This document shows positions 18,504-27,880 of a stretch of DNA of 64,000 bases, piece after piece. Under the pieces are notes generated by a model that ran no database searches, was not told where the DNA came from, and saw nothing but the letters and a program-made list of their open reading frames with translations. Position numbers and translations under genes: made by a program. Origin of the DNA: Rhodoblastus sp963736175 (lineage in GTDB: Bacteria; Pseudomonadota; Alphaproteobacteria; Rhizobiales; Beijerinckiaceae); NCBI GenBank assembly GCA_963736175.1, contig CAVTNU010000031.1, forward strand, positions 13,267 through 77,266, read 5' to 3'. Each line of letters starts with the position of its first letter. The first letter of the stretch is position 1.

Positions 18504-19934
18504 CTATTCGGCGGCGACGGGCTTGGCCGAAGCGTTCGCGCCCCTGAACGCTTCGCCTTTGCTGCGCCAATAACCATAGAGACAGGCGAGCGCGCACGAG
18601 GCCAGACGCGCGCGATCATTGTCGGCGCGGCTTGTCAGCATGATTGGAACCTTGGCGCCGACCACCAGACCCGCCGCTTCCGCATGAACAACAAAAATCA
18701 GCTCCTTGGCCAGCATGTTGCCGGACTCGAGATTGGGCACGATCAGCACATTGGCGTGGCCGGCGACCAGAGAGGTGATGCCTTTGGTGCGCGCCGCCTC
18801 CACGTCGATGGCGTTGTCCATCGCCAGCGGCCCGTCGACGACGCCGCCTCTGATCTGGCCGCGCTCCGCCATTTTCGACAGGATCGCCGCATCGAGCGTC
18901 GAGGCGATGTTCGGATTGATCGTCTCCACCGCCGAAAGCACCCCGACCTTGGGCTGGTCGAGGCCGCAGGCGCGCGCCAGATCGATGGCGTTCTGGACGA
19001 TATCGACCTTGGCGTTCAGATCGGGCGCGATATTGATGGCGGCGTCGGAGATGAACAAGAGTTCGTCGCGCGAGGCGACATCGAGCACGAAGACGTGGCT
19101 GAGGCGGCGGACGCCGCGCAAGCCCTCGTCCTTCTTGACGATTTCGGCCAACATGTCGTCGGTGTGAAGCGCGCCTTTCATGATGGCGTCCGCCTTGCCG
19201 GCGCGCACCAGGGCGACGGCGCGCGCGGCGGCGGCGTGATGGTCGGATTCCGGGACGAGGGTCCATTTCGAAATATCGACGCCGAGGGCGTTGGCGGCTT
19301 CATGGATGCGCGCCGGATCGCCGACCAGGATCGGCTCCATCAACCCGCTTTCGCACGACAGCGCCGCGCCGCCCAGCGAATTGCGGTCTTCGGGGCAGAC
19401 CACCGCCGTCCGCAGCGGCGGCAGTTGGGCGGCGAGCGTCAACAGATGGGCGAAATGATCGCGTTGCTCCAGAACCAGACCGGGCAGTTCGCGCACCGGC
19501 GTCTCGATACTCCGACGCGGCGCTTCGACAACCGCCTGGCCCCGGCAGACGACGGCGCCCTGAGCGTCGACGACCGAAGTGTCGAACATGGCCAAAGGGT
19601 CGGCGCGTTTTTCGCGGCAGGTCACCGTCACGACGAGGCGGTCGCCGACATGAACGCGGCGCAGGAATTCGAGCGTTTGCGAATCGTAGAGCGTTCCGGC
19701 TCCTGGCAGAAGATTGCCCAAAACGGCCGAAATCAGCGAACCGACCCACATCGACGGCGCGATGGGCGCCGGGGCGTCGGCGTCCTCGTTCGGCAACATT
19801 AGTGGATTGGTGGCGCCGGACACGTGAGCAAAAAGAAACAAATCGCGTTCCGAGCAGATACGTTCGATCGTCGCGCTATCGCCGACTTTCAGCTCCGCCC
19901 AGGTTTTGTTGCGGACCATTTTGACCGCGTTCAT
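18504..19934 (-). CDS. MaoC-like hydratase / phosphate acyltransferase fusion
   Basis: Protein of 476 residues from MNAVKMVRNKT (RBS AAAGGACG before the ATG). Residues about 1-145 form a MaoC-like hot-dog fold (R-specific enoyl-CoA hydratase type; FLFAHVSGATNPLML holds the expected Asp/His-type active site region only in part). Residues about 165-465 form a phosphotransacetylase/phosphotransbutyrylase domain with GALHTDDMLAEIVKKDEG and LSHVFVLDV. Such fusions are annotated as bifunctional enoyl-CoA hydratase/phosphate acetyltransferase. With ackA it would turn an acyl-CoA into acyl phosphate and then acid plus ATP. The acyl chain preferred is not evident. Confidence 0.9.
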   Translation of the reverse strand: MNAVKMVRNKTWAELKVGDSATIERICSERDLFLFAHVSGATNPLMLPNEDADAPAPIAPSMWVGSLISAVLGNLLPGAGTLYDSQTLEFLRRVHVGDRLVVTVTCREKRADPLAMFDTSVVDAQGAVVCRGQAVVEAPRRSIETPVRELPGLVLEQRDHFAHLLTLAAQLPPLRTAVVCPEDRNSLGGAALSCESGLMEPILVGDPARIHEAANALGVDISKWTLVPESDHHAAAARAVALVRAGKADAIMKGALHTDDMLAEIVKKDEGLRGVRRLSHVFVLDVASRDELLFISDAAINIAPDLNAKVDIVQNAIDLARACGLDQPKVGVLSAVETINPNIASTLDAAILSKMAERGQIRGGVVDGPLAMDNAIDVEAARTKGITSLVAGHANVLIVPNLESGNMLAKELIFVVHAEAAGLVVGAKVPIMLTSRADNDRARLASCALACLYGYWRSKGEAFRGANASAKPVAAE

Positions 19935-20521
19935 GCTGCGTCCTTTGCGTAAGAAAAAAGCCTTCCGGCGTTGCGCCCATCGGCGCATTGGGCCGACCGA
20001 ACCCGGACGAACGGCGAAAACGTCCTTTGGATTCCCGCGTCAAAAGCCGCGATAAACGACGCGTCGCCGATCCTGACAATATCCCCCGATAACGCCGACG
20101 CGTCATTCAAACATCATGGCGCCCGCGAATGGCGGCAATGTGAAAGAATCAATCCACGCAACCGCCGCCATTAGAGCATATTTTGAGAAAAACGCGCGGA
20201 TTTCGCGGCGCCGGCAAGACTATGCGACAAACAACATGCGGGGGTTTACTCCGATTCGGACGAGAGCGCACGGCGCTCGCCGAAAACGGCAGGATCAGAT
20301 CGGTCCGCCGGGCGCGCCGACGTCCCTTGTCGAGCAGCCAGCATCTTGAGACCGTGCGCCGTCATCTTGTCGGAGCTCCTAATTTCGACCGCGTTCGACG
20401 CTGCGGCGGGCAATACGCCGGGTCGACGCAAGAAATGCCGACACCGCGCAGCGCATTGCGCGGAAAACGCTGAAATTGTCGCAATTTGTTTGTAAATAAT
20501 GCGATATTTAGAGATCGAATC
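19935..20521. other. Gene-free interval between divergent genes
   Basis: About 590 bases between the MaoC-phosphotransacylase gene (minus) and the RMD1-family gene (plus). The short frames here have no recognisable family and look like noise. The last 60 bases before the plus-strand gene are distinctly AT-rich and probably hold its promoter, though I cannot place convincing -35 and -10 boxes. Confidence 0.6.
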
Positions 20522-21328
20522 ATGAGCGAAACACAAAGTAACACTTTACGCCTGACCGCCCGCGTCCTGTTGCTGGGCGATCGGATCGACACTGGCGGAC
20601 TTGAGCGCGACGACGCCATTTCAGCTTCGCCCTTGGCCTTTCGCGTCGGCCAGAACGGCCGCGTTGCGCTATATCGCTCTGGCGTGGCGGTGCTCGTGGG
20701 TCTCACGCCTCTCGAAGAGGAAGATATTCTCGCCAAATTGCAGGACCGCATCGTCGGCGCGCGCATGCGCAAGGAAGACGAAATCGCGCTCTTGAACGTT
20801 GGCGCCGAACCCGAAGACAGAATCCCGCCGGGCGGCCCAATCTATATGAAGGATTTTTCCGATCAGCGTTTTTTGGTCCTCGCCGACGCCCTTTCGAAAA
20901 GCGTGGCGCTCGGGCGCGACGAACGCGAGGTCAATGGCGTTTTCGACAAGATCGAACCGCTCGCCAACGATCTCGCCACCCAGGGACGTCCGACGCCCGG
21001 CCGGCGCGCGATGCTGCGGCTGATCGGTCAGGCGTTGCAAGTGCAGCATCGCGTTTCGGCCCGCGTCGCCGTCGACGACAAGCCAGACGTATTATGGGAC
21101 CGTCCCGATCTCGAAAGGCTCTACGCCCGTCTTGAAGACGAATATGAGCTGAAGGAGCGCGCCCAGACCTTGCATCGCAAGATCGACGTGATCGTCGAAA
21201 CGGTTCGCGCGCTGACCGATATTATCGACGCGGACCGCTCCTCACGCATGGAGGCGACAATCGTTTTCCTGATTATCGCGGAACTCGCCATCAGCCTGTT
21301 TCAATTGTTCGGTCCCCATATCCCCTGA
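20522..21328 (+). CDS. RMD1/YagE (DUF155) family membrane-anchored protein
   Basis: Protein of 268 residues starting MSETQSNTLRLT; an ATG-less extension upstream is not needed. It follows the DUF155 plan: an N-terminal beta-rich half, the stretch LADALSKSVALGRDE, the segment DKPDVLWDRPDLERLYARLE, a predicted coiled coil (ELKERAQTLHRKIDVIVETV), a conserved SSRMEATI motif and a single C-terminal transmembrane helix (IVFLIIAELAISLFQLF). Yeast relatives (Rmd1, Rmd8) and mitochondrial RMND1 share this shape; the bacterial function is unknown. It is probably tail-anchored in the inner membrane. It stands alone, 205 bases before an ABC exporter gene. Confidence 0.82.
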   Translation: MSETQSNTLRLTARVLLLGDRIDTGGLERDDAISASPLAFRVGQNGRVALYRSGVAVLVGLTPLEEEDILAKLQDRIVGARMRKEDEIALLNVGAEPEDRIPPGGPIYMKDFSDQRFLVLADALSKSVALGRDEREVNGVFDKIEPLANDLATQGRPTPGRRAMLRLIGQALQVQHRVSARVAVDDKPDVLWDRPDLERLYARLEDEYELKERAQTLHRKIDVIVETVRALTDIIDADRSSRMEATIVFLIIAELAISLFQLFGPHIP

Positions 21329-21533
21329 CTTCATTCATCATATTGATTAAACACAATAATTGACGTGACGCCGACATCCCCGCATGGCGCTGGCGGCCCG
21401 ATCGTTGACAGCGCCTATTTTCCCTTTAACACAGGGCGCCAATAGCGAAAGCGCGTCGCGAGCGCGGCTTTCGCCGAGATTTGTCGCCGGTTTTGACTGT
21501 GAAGCTGGAATTTCGTCGTCGAGAAAGCTGAAA

Positions 21534-23345
21534 ATGGGTCTGTCCGCCCTCGATCGTTTGAGGCTACCAATATTCCGTTCAAAGAACTCGCAGCTAATTC
21601 TGCGACTCTTCGGCGATCAGGGACGCAAGCACGCGAAGGGCTATTTTCTGGCGATTTCGATGATGGCGGTAGTCGCCGGCGCGACGTTCTTGTCCGCATG
21701 GATCATGAAGCCGATCATCGACAAGATATTTATCGAAAAGAACCTCCACGCGATGTGGGCGATCGGCGGCGCCATCGTCGTCATTTATATCGCCAAAGGC
21801 CTCGCCACCTACGGCCAGCAAGTGGCGATGGCGCGGATCGCCAACAACATCATCGCCGAGATCCAGACACGCATCTTCGACAAGATGCTGGCTATGGACC
21901 TGAGCTTTTTCGACGCCCGCCATTCGACGGAATTCATCGCCCGCCAATCCTTCATCGCGGGATCGGCGTCCGCCGTCCTCAGCCTCATCATCACGGCGCT
22001 AGGCCGCGATGTGCTGACGATGCTGAGCCTGATCGTCAACATGTTCATTCAGGACCCGTTGATGGCCTTGCTCGCGCTGGTCATCATGCCCGGCGCGGTG
22101 TTCGGCGTGCGCACGCTCGGCAGCCGCGTAAAGAGCGTCGTGATGCGCGAGTTCCAGGGCTATTCCGAAATTCTCGAAACGCTCCAGGAAACGGCGCAAG
22201 GCATTCGCGTCGTCAAGGCGTTCACGCTCGAACCGCTGATGCGCGAACGCCAGCAGGCCTCGATTGTGAGTTTCGAGCGCGCCGCCAACAAGCTTTCCCG
22301 CGTTGGCGCCAAATCGAGCCCACTGATGGAGACGCTCGGCGGTCTGACAATCGCGCTCGTGGTCGTCTATGGCGGCCACAGCGTCATCGTCGGCGGCGCT
22401 CAACCCGGCAGTTTCTTTTCCTTCCTGACCGCGCTGCTGCTGGCCTACGAACCGGCCAAGCGCGTGGCGCGGCTGCATATCGATCTGACGCAGAATCTGA
22501 CCGGCGTCGGCATGCTCTACGAATTCCTCGACGAGGAATTGACCGAACGCGAAACGAACGACGAGCCCGAATTGCAGGTCACGGCGGGGCGGATAGAATT
22601 TTCCGACGTGCGCTTTTCCTATCGTGAGGGCGAAGCCGTTCTCGACGGGCTCAATCTCGTCGCCGAGCCAGGCCAGACCACGGCGCTGGTCGGCCGCTCC
22701 GGCGGCGGCAAGACCACAACGATGAGCATGCTGCCGCGGTTTTACGAACCGACATCCGGCGCCATTTTCATCGACGGCGAAAACATCGCGAAATTTTCGC
22801 GCGCCTCCGTCCGCAGACACATGGCTTACGTCGGCCAGGACACGTTTTTATTCAAAGGTTCGGTGCACGATAATATCGCATCCGGACGACGCGGCGCCAC
22901 GGAAGATCAGATCGTCGCCGCCGCCAAAGCCGCGCACGCCCACGAATTCATCATGGGCTTTGAACGCGGCTACGATTCGCCCTGCGGCGAGCACGGCGCG
23001 CAATTATCCGGCGGTCAGCGCCAGCGCATCGCCATCGCCCGCGCCTTTTTGAAGGACGCGCCGATCATCCTGCTCGACGAGGCTACGTCGGCGCTCGACA
23101 CGGAATCCGAACGCGCCGTGCAGGACGCGCTCAAAAGCCTGTGCGCCGGGCGCACGACGCTGGTCATCGCCCACCGTCTCAGCACCATCGCCAACGCGGA
23201 GCGGATCTGCGTGATTGAGGGCGGACAGGTGCGCGAATTTGGAACGCAGGACGAATTGCTCGCTAAAGGCGAGCTCTATTTCCATCTGCACAAGACGCAG
23301 TTCAAAGGCTCGGAACTCGAAGCGCCTCCCGCCGCCGCGCAATGA
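21534..23345 (+). CDS. ABC exporter, fused membrane and ATPase domains (MsbA type)
   Basis: Half-transporter of 603 residues that should act as a homodimer in the inner membrane. The start MGLSALDRLRLP at 21534 is preferred over the far upstream in-frame start at 21384. Residues about 50-340 contain six hydrophobic spans; the ATPase domain follows with Walker A GRSGGGKT, Q-loop YVGQD, signature LSGGQRQR, Walker B IILLDEATS and switch IAHRLS. The closest well known relatives are MsbA-like lipid flippases and multidrug exporters. The substrate cannot be read from sequence. No lipid A genes are adjacent. Confidence 0.9.
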   Translation: MGLSALDRLRLPIFRSKNSQLILRLFGDQGRKHAKGYFLAISMMAVVAGATFLSAWIMKPIIDKIFIEKNLHAMWAIGGAIVVIYIAKGLATYGQQVAMARIANNIIAEIQTRIFDKMLAMDLSFFDARHSTEFIARQSFIAGSASAVLSLIITALGRDVLTMLSLIVNMFIQDPLMALLALVIMPGAVFGVRTLGSRVKSVVMREFQGYSEILETLQETAQGIRVVKAFTLEPLMRERQQASIVSFERAANKLSRVGAKSSPLMETLGGLTIALVVVYGGHSVIVGGAQPGSFFSFLTALLLAYEPAKRVARLHIDLTQNLTGVGMLYEFLDEELTERETNDEPELQVTAGRIEFSDVRFSYREGEAVLDGLNLVAEPGQTTALVGRSGGGKTTTMSMLPRFYEPTSGAIFIDGENIAKFSRASVRRHMAYVGQDTFLFKGSVHDNIASGRRGATEDQIVAAAKAAHAHEFIMGFERGYDSPCGEHGAQLSGGQRQRIAIARAFLKDAPIILLDEATSALDTESERAVQDALKSLCAGRTTLVIAHRLSTIANAERICVIEGGQVREFGTQDELLAKGELYFHLHKTQFKGSELEAPPAAAQ

Positions 23346-23447
23346 CGGGGCTGGCGGCGCTTTGAGTTCCCTCTGCGTCCGCGCGGCCGGGTTTTTCGAC
23401 AAAGCCGAAACGCCCGTTGCAGGACTTCGCTCGCCGCGCGCTCGCGA

Positions 23448-23852
23448 TCAGACCTGTTCGATTTCGACCAACGTCCCCGAAAAATCCTTGGGGTGCAGGA
23501 ACAGGACCGGCTTGCCATGCGCGCCGATTTTCGGATTGCCGTCGCCGATCACCCGCGCGCCGCTGGCCTTGAGGCGGTCGCGCGCGGCAAGAATATCCTC
23601 CACCTCGTAGCAAACGTGATGCATGCCGCCGTCCGGATTCTTTTCCAGAAACTTGGCGATCGGCGAGTTGGCGCCGAGCGGATGCAGCAATTCGATCTTG
23701 GTGTTGGGCAATTCGACGAACACCACCATGACGCCATGGTCGGGCTGCGCGATCGGCGCGGAAACCTTGGCGCCGAGGATGTCGCGATAGGTCGCGCTCG
23801 AGGCGGCAAGATCCTTGACGGCGATAGCGACATGGTTGAGGCGGCCGATCAT
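23448..23852 (-). CDS. mce: Methylmalonyl-CoA epimerase (VOC family)
   Basis: Protein of 134 residues starting MIGRLNHVAIAVKDL, with AAAGGGAG before the ATG. Glyoxalase/VOC metal ligands are placed as in methylmalonyl-CoA epimerases: the His of LNHVAIAV, the His of MHHVCYEVED and the Glu of GTLVEIEQV. It interconverts the two epimers of methylmalonyl-CoA in propionyl-CoA and ethylmalonyl-CoA metabolism. The gene is the last of the run nuo-birA-rnj-mce, an order common in related bacteria. Confidence 0.92.
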   Translation of the reverse strand: MIGRLNHVAIAVKDLAASSATYRDILGAKVSAPIAQPDHGVMVVFVELPNTKIELLHPLGANSPIAKFLEKNPDGGMHHVCYEVEDILAARDRLKASGARVIGDGNPKIGAHGKPVLFLHPKDFSGTLVEIEQV

Positions 23853-23894
23853 AGTCTACTCCCTTTGCAAAATGCCGGCGGCGGAGGCGCCGAT

Positions 23895-25562
23895 TCAGAT
23901 TTCGATCACGAGCACATGCACCTGAGGTTTCTTGCCCCAGGCGTTGGAAACGGCGGCGCGCACCGCACGCTCGACAGCGCTGGCCGCGACGTCGGGATCG
24001 CGACGTTTGGCGCGCGGGAGATTGTCCAATGTTTCAAACAATACCTTGTCGATGAGGTCGTCCATTGGCTTATTGTCGCGCGTAAGCGTTGGCAGTCCAG
24101 CGATCACCACGTCCGGGTCGCCCATCAATTCGCCGCGTCCATCGAGCGCGAATGCAATCGAAACAACGCCGGCGAACGCCAGTTTCCGGCGCACACGTAA
24201 CGATTCGTCCTTCTCGGCGATCACCAGTTCGCCATCGCTGTAAAGCCGCCCGGTTTCGATCTTCGGCAGAAAACCCGGCGCATCGGGGCCGAGCGCGAGC
24301 ATGTCGCCATTATGGGCGACCATCACATGTTCGGCGCCGCGCGCGCGGGCGAACTCGCCGTGAACGCGCAAATGCAGCGCTTCGCCGTGAGCGGGAACGG
24401 CGATCTGCGGGCGCAGCCATTCGTAAAGTTTGGCCACTTCGCCCCGGCGCGGATGGCCCGAGCAATGCACCAGCGTGTCGCGGTCCGTGATGACGTCGAC
24501 GCCTTGCAGGATCAGCGCGTTGACGATGGCGTTCACCTCGCGCTCGTTGCCGGGAATGGTGCGCGAGGAAAAAATCACGCAATCATTGGCGGCGAGCTTG
24601 ATCGTATGTTCGTCCCGCACGATCCGCGCCATCGCGGCGTTGCTCTCGCCCTGACTGCCGGTGGCGAGAATGAGCGCGCGCTCGGGACTGACGCGCGCGA
24701 AACTGTTCAGCGGAAGAAGTTCGGGAATGCCGTCGAAATAGCCGCAGTCGCGGGCCACGGCGATGGCGCGCTCCATCGCCCGGCCGGCCAGTATGATCTG
24801 CCGGCCGGCCGCCAGTCCGGCCTCGCAGACCGCGCGCAGACGCGCGACATTCGACGCGAAGGTCGTAACCAAAACGCGCCCGCGCGCCTTCGCGACCAGC
24901 TCCCGCAACGTTTGCGCCACTTGCGCCTCGGACGGGCTTTCGCCCTCGCGCAAAATATTCGTCGAGTTGCAGATGAGCGCGCGCACGCCCTCGTCGCCTA
25001 TGGCGCGCAGGCGCGCCTCATCGGTCGGCAGACCAAGGCCGGGCGCCGGATCGAGTTTCCAATCGCCCGTGTGAACGACCGTCCCCGCCGGCGTGCGGAT
25101 CGCCAGCAGATTGGCTTCGGGAATCGAATGCGACATCGGCACGAATTCGATCTCGAACGGATCGAGCCTGAGGCGCGATCCCTGCGCCACGATGTTCAGC
25201 GGCACTTGCGGCGCGCCCGGTTCGGCCAGCCGGCGCGTCTGCAACAGGCCGGCGGCGAAGCGCGTGGCGTAGACGGGACAGCCGAGCCTGGGCCAGAGCG
25301 AGGCTATCGCGCCGACATGATCTTCGTGCGCATGGGTGATGATCAGGCCCAGCAGATCCTTCTTGTGCTTTTCGATGAAGCCGACGTCAGGCAGAATAAG
25401 GTCTACGCCAGGCAGGTCTGGACCGGCGAATGCGACGCCGCAATCGACCATGATCCATCTGCGCCTCTTGGCCGTCCCGAAACCATAGAGCGCGGCGTTC
25501 ATGCCGATCTCGCCGAGACCTCCGAGCGGCGCGAAAACCAATTCGCCGGAACCGTTGACCAT
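23895..25562 (-). CDS. rnj: Ribonuclease J
   Basis: Metallo-beta-lactamase/beta-CASP ribonuclease with endo- and 5'-3' exonuclease activity in mRNA decay and rRNA processing. The ATG at 25562 (MVNGSGELVFAPLGG) gives 555 residues; an upstream TTG adds four residues only. Metal ligands are visible in THAHEDHVGAI and VVHTGDWKLDP, and the beta-CASP and C-terminal His motifs in SHSIPEANLLAI and HCSGHPRRGE followed by VPAHGEALHL. It lies between birA and mce on the minus strand. The two adjacent genes suggest cotranscription from the nuo operon or a nearby promoter. Confidence 0.95.
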   Translation of the reverse strand: MVNGSGELVFAPLGGLGEIGMNAALYGFGTAKRRRWIMVDCGVAFAGPDLPGVDLILPDVGFIEKHKKDLLGLIITHAHEDHVGAIASLWPRLGCPVYATRFAAGLLQTRRLAEPGAPQVPLNIVAQGSRLRLDPFEIEFVPMSHSIPEANLLAIRTPAGTVVHTGDWKLDPAPGLGLPTDEARLRAIGDEGVRALICNSTNILREGESPSEAQVAQTLRELVAKARGRVLVTTFASNVARLRAVCEAGLAAGRQIILAGRAMERAIAVARDCGYFDGIPELLPLNSFARVSPERALILATGSQGESNAAMARIVRDEHTIKLAANDCVIFSSRTIPGNEREVNAIVNALILQGVDVITDRDTLVHCSGHPRRGEVAKLYEWLRPQIAVPAHGEALHLRVHGEFARARGAEHVMVAHNGDMLALGPDAPGFLPKIETGRLYSDGELVIAEKDESLRVRRKLAFAGVVSIAFALDGRGELMGDPDVVIAGLPTLTRDNKPMDDLIDKVLFETLDNLPRAKRRDPDVAASAVERAVRAAVSNAWGKKPQVHVLVIEI

Positions 25563-25650
25563 TAAAATATCCAACCCTTCTTGTTTTTATCGCCAGTCGC
25601 GTCGGCAAGTCTGAAGTCGCCACGGGACGAAACCCGGGTTTGGCGAAAAA

Positions 25651-26433
25651 TTATAAAGTAGCCCCGATCCCTCGCGGCTGAAGCAGAACGTCGCCCGCTT
25701 CGATAACATCGAGCCGTCCGCCCGGTCCTTGCAACAACATGCGGCCGCGCGCGTCAATGGTCTGAAAGACGCCGGTCAATTCGCGTTCGCCCTGGATGAC
25801 CTTAACCGGCGCGCCGATACCGCGCGCCAGCGCCAGCCAGGCCTTGCGCACATCGGCAAAATGCCAGCCGCCGTCCCAAACCGCAAGCCAATGCGCCATG
25901 GCGTCGGACAAGGCCGCCAGAACATCGGCCGGATCGAACAACATGGTGCCGATTTCGCGCAAACAGGTCGCCGGATAGGGTAAATCCTTTGGGCTGTCGC
26001 CGCAATTGACGCCAAATCCGACGACGCAGGCGAAGCGCTCGTCCTCCAGCTTCGCGGCTTCGAGCAGAAGGCCCGACAATTTGGCTTCGCCATAGAGCGC
26101 GTCGTTGGGCCATTTCAACTGCAGCCGTTGATCGCCGCCCAACAGCGCGCGCAAGGCGCTCGCCAGCGCCACCCCGGCGACGAAGCCGATTTCGGGACCG
26201 CGTTCGACCGGACAGGGATCGATCAGCAGCAGACTGGCGTAGAGGTTGCCGGGTGGAGACCGCCACAGGCGGCCGTGACGACCCCGCCCCGCCGTCTGCT
26301 CGCGCGCCACGACCCACCGGCGCCCGCCGGCGCCGGAGCGCGCCTGCGCCAAGGCTTCGTCATTGGTCGAACCAAGCGCGGGAAAAACCTGTAGCGCGAA
26401 ACCGGCGGACCGCGCGCTGGAGCCGAGTTGCAC
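25651..26433 (-). CDS. birA: Biotin-[acetyl-CoA-carboxylase] ligase (no HTH domain)
   Basis: Attaches biotin to the carrier domain of biotin enzymes. The 260 residues cover only the catalytic and C-terminal domains: GSTNDEALA, the biotinyl-AMP loop GRGRHGRLWRSPPGN, LKWPNDALYG with KLSGLLLEA, and a C-terminal SH3-like part ending VLLQPRGIG. There is no N-terminal winged helix, so it should not act as a repressor (group I ligase). It starts three bases after the nuoN stop, so translation follows from the nuo message. Confidence 0.95.
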   Translation of the reverse strand: MQLGSSARSAGFALQVFPALGSTNDEALAQARSGAGGRRWVVAREQTAGRGRHGRLWRSPPGNLYASLLLIDPCPVERGPEIGFVAGVALASALRALLGGDQRLQLKWPNDALYGEAKLSGLLLEAAKLEDERFACVVGFGVNCGDSPKDLPYPATCLREIGTMLFDPADVLAALSDAMAHWLAVWDGGWHFADVRKAWLALARGIGAPVKVIQGERELTGVFQTIDARGRMLLQGPGGRLDVIEAGDVLLQPRGIGATL

Positions 26434-26436
26434 GGA

Positions 26437-27870
26437 TCAGAACAACGACTTGGCGGCGGCGGTCGCGGCTTCCACCACCGGCGCGGGATAGACCCAGAAA
26501 AACAGCACCGCCAGGCCCGCCACCGTCCAGACGGCGCGCAAGGTGAGGCTCGGCTTGTCGAAGGTCGGCGCCGAGTCCTCGAAATACATCACCTTGACGA
26601 TGCGCAGGTAATAGAAGGCCGCCACAGCGCTGGTGACGATGCCGATCACCGCCAGCCAGTAGAGCTTGGCTTCGACGGCGGCGACAAACACATACCATTT
26701 GGCGAAAAAGCCCGCGAGCGGCGGTACGCCGGCCAGCGAGAACATCAGCATGGCGAGGAAGAAGGCCATCGCGCCATTGGTCTTGGACAGGCCGGCGAGA
26801 TCGGCGATCTGCTCGACCGGCTTGCCGTTGACGCGCATCGACAGAATGGCGGCGAAGGCGCCCAGGGTCATGATCAGATAGATCGCCATATAGGACAGAA
26901 CGCCCTGCACGCCGGCTTCGGTGCCGGCGGCGAGACCGACCAGCGCGAAGCCCATATGGCCGATGGAGGAATAGGCCATCATGCGTTTGATATTGGTCTG
27001 ACCGATTGCGGCGAAAGAGCCGAGCGCCATAGAGGCGAGAGCCATGAACACGACGACCTGCCGCCATTCATGCAAGGCGCCGGGAAACGCCGAAATCAAT
27101 ACGCGCGTCGTGATGGCGACGGCGGCCATTTTCGGAGCCGACGCAAAAAAGGCGGTGACGGGCGTCGGCGCGCCCTCATAAACGTCGGGCGTCCACATGT
27201 GGAAAGGCACGACCGACATTTTGAAGGCGAGGCCCGCCAGCAAGAACACCAGACCAAAGATCACGCCGATCGACACGTGGCCATGAATGGAATTGGCGAG
27301 GCCGGAGAACGAAACCGTGCCGGCGAAGCCGTAAAGCAACGAGGCGCCATAAAGCAGCATGCCAGAGGACAGCGCGCCGAGGACGAAATATTTGAGGCCG
27401 GCTTCCGAGGCGCGCAGGTCGTCGCGATGAAACGCGGCGACGACGTAAAGCGCGAGCGACATCAGTTCAAGTCCGAGATAAAGCGCGATCAGCCCGTTAG
27501 CCGAGACCAGCATCAGCATGCCGAGCGTCGCCAGCAGGATCAGGATCGGGAATTCGAACTTGTCGACGCCGGCGCGCCGCAGGAAATCGCGCGACAGCAT
27601 CAATGTGACGATCGAACCGATCAGGACCAGGATCTTCATGAAATGGCTGAAGCGGTCGTTGATATAGGCGCCGTCGAACACCACGCCGTGCGCTTTCGAC
27701 CCGAGCACGATGGAAAGACCCGACAGCGTCAGGATCGCCACCGTGAGCTCCGTCATCGGGCCGTCGGAGTCCTTGCCGCGAACGGCGCCGTACAGGATCA
27801 GAAAAATGACGCCGACGGCAAGAATGGCCTCCGGAAGGGCATGGGCGAATGCGAAGGAAAGGGAGGTCAT
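26437..27870 (-). CDS. nuoN: NADH-quinone oxidoreductase subunit N
   Basis: Antiporter-like proton-pumping subunit in the membrane arm of complex I, 477 residues with about 14 hydrophobic helices. Conserved segments include the lysine-bearing AYSSIGHMGFALVGLAAG and KMSVVPFHMWTPDVYEG. Last nuo gene of the operon, 10 bases after nuoM. Length and start (MTSLSFAFAHALPEA) agree with alphaproteobacterial NuoN. Confidence 0.96.
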   Translation of the reverse strand: MTSLSFAFAHALPEAILAVGVIFLILYGAVRGKDSDGPMTELTVAILTLSGLSIVLGSKAHGVVFDGAYINDRFSHFMKILVLIGSIVTLMLSRDFLRRAGVDKFEFPILILLATLGMLMLVSANGLIALYLGLELMSLALYVVAAFHRDDLRASEAGLKYFVLGALSSGMLLYGASLLYGFAGTVSFSGLANSIHGHVSIGVIFGLVFLLAGLAFKMSVVPFHMWTPDVYEGAPTPVTAFFASAPKMAAVAITTRVLISAFPGALHEWRQVVVFMALASMALGSFAAIGQTNIKRMMAYSSIGHMGFALVGLAAGTEAGVQGVLSYMAIYLIMTLGAFAAILSMRVNGKPVEQIADLAGLSKTNGAMAFFLAMLMFSLAGVPPLAGFFAKWYVFVAAVEAKLYWLAVIGIVTSAVAAFYYLRIVKVMYFEDSAPTFDKPSLTLRAVWTVAGLAVLFFWVYPAPVVEAATAAAKSLF

Positions 27871-27880
27871 TGTCTACGCC

